NCBI GenBank assembly: GCA_905331475.1
Contig: CAJNYU010000023.1
Span: 64,634 to 128,633 of the forward strand
DNA: 64,000 nt
Source of the DNA: Rotaria socialis
Lineage: Eukaryota; Rotifera; Eurotatoria; Philodinida; Philodinidae
Direction: 5' to 3'
Shown here: piece by piece, positions 60,817 to 64,000 of the stretch
Layout of the letters: each line of letters starts with the position of its first letter
How positions within the stretch are numbered: position 1 is the stretch's first letter
Made by a program: the position numbers and the translations under genes
The notes under the pieces: generated by a model
The model's input: the letters and a program-made list of their open reading frames with translations, nothing else
Told to the model about the DNA's origin: nothing
The model's database searches: none

Positions 60817-61167
60817 CAGGGGCGCAAGTCAGGTCTCAGAGCAGGGGGGGGTGTAACTGTAATTTTTCTGTTTTCATGACCTAAAAAATGAAACTTTTGG
60901 AAGCAGGGGGGGATAATTTTTNAGTGCAAAGCAACTTACTTTAAACATTTTCCGCATATTTTCCATGTTGTCCGCAGCCATAAATCCCATTGGCATTTGA
61001 TCAGAATGCATGTTGGAAGCAGGGGGGGATAATTTTTTTTCTGTTTTGGTGAGCAAAAAAACGAAATTTTCAAAAGCAGCGGGGCGTAAATAGCCCTTTT
61101 CCTATTAATTTTCGAACGCAGGGGGGCGTTACGCTCCACTCGCCCCCCACCCTTATTTACGCTCCTG
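60817..61167. mobile_element. hAT-type insertion carrying a captured host exon
   Basis: The left end CAGGGGCGCAAGTCAGG and right end (reverse complement) CAGGAGCGTAAATAAGG are inverted repeats of hAT type; the flanking ATCATTAA (60809-60816 and 61168-61175) is an exact 8 bp target duplication, and removing the insert restores helicase codons. The interior has tandem GCAGGGGGG(G)ATAATTTTT units and, between two of them, an inverted 99 bp copy (60923-61021) of 58382-58480 from the zinc-finger gene, including its splice donor. One base, 60922, is undetermined (N), at the capture junction. Confidence 0.85.
60923..61021 (-). repeat. Captured exon/intron fragment of the zinc-finger gene
   Basis: By eye an exact reverse-complement match to 58382-58480: the end of the middle exon (SNMHSDQMPMGF...MRKMFK) plus 17 bp of intron starting GTAAGT. 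Intron sequence shows that genomic DNA rather than mRNA was the source. A TGCTTCCAA match between host exon and the element's own repeat unit marks one junction. Confidence 0.85.
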
Positions 61168-62002
61168 ATCATTAAAACTCAGTACTAACATGAGAGTGCA
61201 CTTACAAGGTGACGTATCTGTGGCCGTTTCGCTGAACAACTTCTCGCGATTGGAAATGGCAAAATATCTGCTGACCCAGTCACTGAACTTATTAATATTT
61301 CAGACAACTTTTGTAATATCGTTGAATCAGTCGAAGAACTCAAAAGTAAAGTGCTTCCAAACATTCAAACTTACTACAAGGATCACAAATGGTTATGTGA
61401 ACGTGCTGTTCTGGCTCCGAAAAACGTCAACGTAAATGCCATCAATCTACAAATTCAGCAACAGCTTCCTGGCGAAGTTATATCTTACAAATCAGTTGAT
61501 ACAGTTAAAAATATCGACATGGTAGTTCAGTATCCAACTGAATTTCTCAATTCACTTGAACCTTCTGGAATGCCACCACATAACTTGCATCTGAAAATTG
61601 GATCATCTATTATGCTCCTAAGAAATCTGGATGCACCAAGATTATGTAATGGTGCAAGGCTATGTGTCAAAACTCTAGTGCCTCATGTAATCAAAACAAC
61701 GATTATGACAGGTTGTGCAAAAGGTGAAGATGTATTCATACCAAAAATACCTTTTGCTCCCTTCTGATATGCCATTTGAATTTACACGACTTCAATTTCC
61801 AGTACAGCTTGCATTCGCAATGCCTATTAATAAGGCCCAAGGGCAATCACTTAAATTTGCTGATATCAATTTAGAAACTCCTTGCTTTTCTCACGGCCAA
61901 ATTTATGTGGCATGCTCGAGAGTGGGAACTGGAAAGAATTTGTATTTTTTTGCTCCGGATGGAAAAACGAAGAACATCGTGTACCAAGCAGCTTTACAAT
62001 GA

Positions 62003-62805
62003 AAAATTCTATTTTGCTGTTTTTTTGCTTGGAAGAAGCTCATCAATAAAAATATAAAAAATAAAAAAGTCTATAACAGATTTAATATGTTAAATATTAA
62101 AATTGAAAAATAAAAGATTCGAATGTAGCGTTTGACATTACAGATTAATAACTGTTGAGGACTGTGACAACATCGTGTTATTATCCGTGAGATATATTCT
62201 ATCATTTCATCTCCATACATCGGGTACCTCCGCTAGTTTTTAATAAGTTGAGTAAAATCTATATCACTTTTAACAACCAATCAAGTAATAGTTCATTATT
62301 TGTTTTACCTACGTCTCGATATTTTCCACATCTTTTCTGGTCAACTTTGTTTTCAATCACCAGTGAAGTAAACATTTGTTTTGCTCCTGTTGAATATTTA
62401 CTGCAATAATTTTTTTTTGTTTCTTTTAGATAATGAGTCAATAAAGAACAAACGAAAGCAACATCGGGAAAAGACTAGCCGAATACGTAAGTGAACATCA
62501 AGCAACCTTATAGATGAATAATCCTTCCTATAAGATCATTGAACGAGAAAAAGAAAAATGAGTCAAGGCTTTTCTGCTGAGAACATAAAACAGATGAAAT
62601 AAAAGAAACGTCACGAAAGAACAAAAAGCTTCTCTCTATATAACGAGAGAGAATAAGAGAAATAACAAGAGAATTAGTGTTCTTTGTTTCCCCGTTCTGT
62701 GCGTCCGATAAAAATATTTTTTCGTCAGGTCATGTCAGTCTGTCTCTAACGTCGCTTTTCCATTGCGTTTGTACATAGAATTAAGTTGGTGAAATCGTTT
62801 CAATA
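62003..62805. other. Interval between the helicase relic and the last gene
   Basis: No gene. TATATAACG at 62637-62645 could be a core promoter for the gene at 62806, 160 bp downstream. No Helitron terminus was recognised. Confidence 0.4.
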
Positions 62806-63181
62806 ATGTGTCGTTCGTATTCAGATGACTTCAAGGTTAAGAATTTAGATCGTATTAAAAATTAAATATTTAACAATCTATCATATTCTTTTGTTTTTAT
62901 AGAAGTCTTCTTCCTCGCCACCACCACTGACTCATCAACAATATATTAATCCACCACCACCACCGCTATACACCACCACGTCACCATATACACTTGAAGG
63001 TTCGGTTGGTTTTATCGAAGCGATGTCGGTCGACTTGCTTCCTTCGGCCGTTCTTCAACAACTAGCCGCCATTGTGGCGGATCAGGCATCTCGTATGGGT
63101 GCTGGTGTTGGTACTGTTCCTGCTAGTGCTGTTTCTGCTGCTTCGAGCGATGAAACACCAGCACTACCATCATCACAATAA
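62806..63181 (+). CDS. Small proline/serine-rich protein, hypothetical
   Basis: Not recognised. Exons 62806-62835 and 62903-63181 join in phase across a 67 bp intron to 102 residues. The N-terminal part is Pro/Ser/Thr-rich (SSSSPPPLTHQQ, PPPPPLYTTTSP), followed by a short helix (LLPSAVLQQLAAIVADQAS) and an Ala/Ser tail. No signal peptide or membrane segment. The upstream exon could be internal, making this the 3' end of a larger gene; acceptable splice sites and codon content support expression but not a function. Confidence 0.5.
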
Positions 63182-64000
63182 AAAAAAGAACTTTTTTCCT
63201 GTTTGTTGTGATACATTTTCTCCCCTTAATAAGAAAAATGAAGGAAAATAAAAGAATAGATAATAAGGAAATAGTTTATATATATATATGAATTCTCCTC
63301 ATTATATTTGTACAGATAAATTTATTTCGTGATCGAAAATATATTCCATTATTAATATGTTCAATAATTTTGTTTTATGAAATGATATTGACAAAAAAAA
63401 GGTCTCTAAAATGATTATATATACATAAAGTATATTTGTTCACTTAAAATCAAAATTTATTTGTACAGGAGAATATTTATTTTGGTATATTAACCTGTTG
63501 GAACTCAAAATGTTTTTTACGAGAGGTTATTGAGATTATTCATTTTAAAACTAACGAGTGTTGCAAGTCGGGAAAAAATTAGATATTTCTCGGTTAATAA
63601 TTAGAGAAAGAAGTGGCTAATAGGTTTTCATGAATAAAAAAAGATTAATATAAGATGTATGATACATCCTTAGAAGAAGAACTTTTATTATGATTATTAT
63701 CGTTGTTACATCATGAACGAAGTTTTGATTCCTTATTTTGATTTTCATATCTAGAATGACATTGCTAAAGAAAATGTAAAAAATCTTTATTAATCTTTGA
63801 ATCTCTTTTTTTCTAATATAGAATAGGTCAGTTGTATCGTATTTCATTGGTAGATTCTTTATAGATATATGGAACAAACATGAATGAACAAGAATTTTAA
63901 TTGACTTAATTTATTGGATAAAATAATAACTTTATGAAAATCATTGTTTGATTAATACTCATTTATTATTTTGTTGACGGTCAATTTTTGATAATTTCAC
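63182..64000. other. Gene-free end of window
   Basis: AT-rich; probably the 3' UTR of the preceding gene for the first 100-200 bp. Nothing else was recognised. Confidence 0.45.

Larger units (their letters stand above)
59985..62002 (+). pseudogene. Dead Helitron-type PIF1 helicase
   Basis: The sequence reads as the PIF1-like helicase half of a Helitron Rep/Hel protein: LLVPDQRAAYNAIL, Walker A DAPDGTGKTF, SSGIAATLVHGGRTAHS, Walker B WDECTMAHR, AGDFRQTLPVIP, later MRVHLQGDVS, QYPTEFLNSL, FPVQLAFAMPINKAQGQS and HGQIYVACSRVG. The Rep domain is absent; recognisable sequence begins just after the hairpin at 59967. It is interrupted by a 351 bp insertion at 60817-61167 and has frameshifts near 61215 and 61762. 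Helitrons replicate as rolling circles; this copy cannot. The 3' hairpin and CTRR end of a Helitron were not identified. Confidence 0.85.

Noticed and set aside
60874..61172. Minus-strand ORFs containing the MHSDQMPMGF segment
   Set aside because: Captured exon fragment inside a transposon, not a second copy of the gene.
1..64000. CRISPR arrays, bacterial operons, ribosome-binding sites
   Set aside because: The window is eukaryotic; no array-like direct repeats with unique spacers were seen.

Overview
Eukaryotic nuclear DNA, AT-rich, with animal-type split genes. Most introns are 50-75 bp with GT-AG ends, a few are 0.5-1 kb. The gene set is metazoan (Pumilio, CPEB, importin alpha, AIFM3, WASHC3, POP4, PUSL1, WBP4, AGXT2). 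Short G-rich blocks built around TGTGGG recur many times; TGTGGG is, to my knowledge, the telomere repeat of bdelloid rotifers. With the short introns, the likely spliced-leader acceptors and the debris of hAT and Helitron elements, this makes a bdelloid rotifer the best guess (inference, not proven by one window).

Layout: 0-1.6 kb (+) end of an RSF1-like PHD-finger gene; 3.0-4.2 kb (-) orphan multipass membrane protein; 4.2-8.7 kb gene-free, with telomere-like hairpins and a 1.2 kb hAT-type MITE; 8.7-9.8 kb (-) EamA/SLC35-type transporter; 11.1-11.5 kb (+) small secreted Cys-rich protein; 12.7-16.4 kb (-) two tandem von Willebrand A proteins, each ending in a CaaX box; 18.4-23.6 kb (-) Pumilio; 24.8-27.9 kb (-) AIFM3-like Rieske oxidoreductase; 30.7-32.3 kb (+) CPEB; 33.0-36.7 kb (-) four tightly packed genes (PUSL1, POP4, WASHC3 and a coiled-coil microprotein) that look like a trans-spliced operon; 37.4-39.7 kb (-) importin alpha and 39.9-40.5 kb (-) WBP4; 41.7-48.9 kb (-) a giant J-domain/FYVE/helical-repeat gene whose C-terminus resembles bacterial polymorphic-toxin modules; 48.9-50.7 kb repeats; 50.7-53.45 kb (-) decayed AGXT2 pseudogene split by a hAT-type element that itself holds a hairpin element; 53.5-57.3 kb gene-poor with a diverged minisatellite; 57.4-59.0 kb (+) small zinc-finger gene; 60-62 kb (+) dead Helitron helicase broken by a 351 bp hAT-type insertion that carries an inverted copy of an exon from the zinc-finger gene; 62.8-63.2 kb (+) small proline-rich ORF.

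Functionally the centre of the window is RNA-centred: Pumilio and CPEB (cytoplasmic mRNA control), POP4 (RNase P/MRP), PUSL1 (RNA pseudouridylation) and WBP4 (splicing). The accessory interest lies right of 41 kb, where toxin-like sequence, nested transposons, gene capture and a pseudogene cluster.

Exon borders were deduced by hand from splice consensus and reading phase. For Pumilio, AIFM3, importin alpha, CPEB, both vWA genes, PUSL1, POP4 and WBP4 the exon lengths sum to intact frames, so those models are firm. Coordinates may be off by a base at individual junctions.
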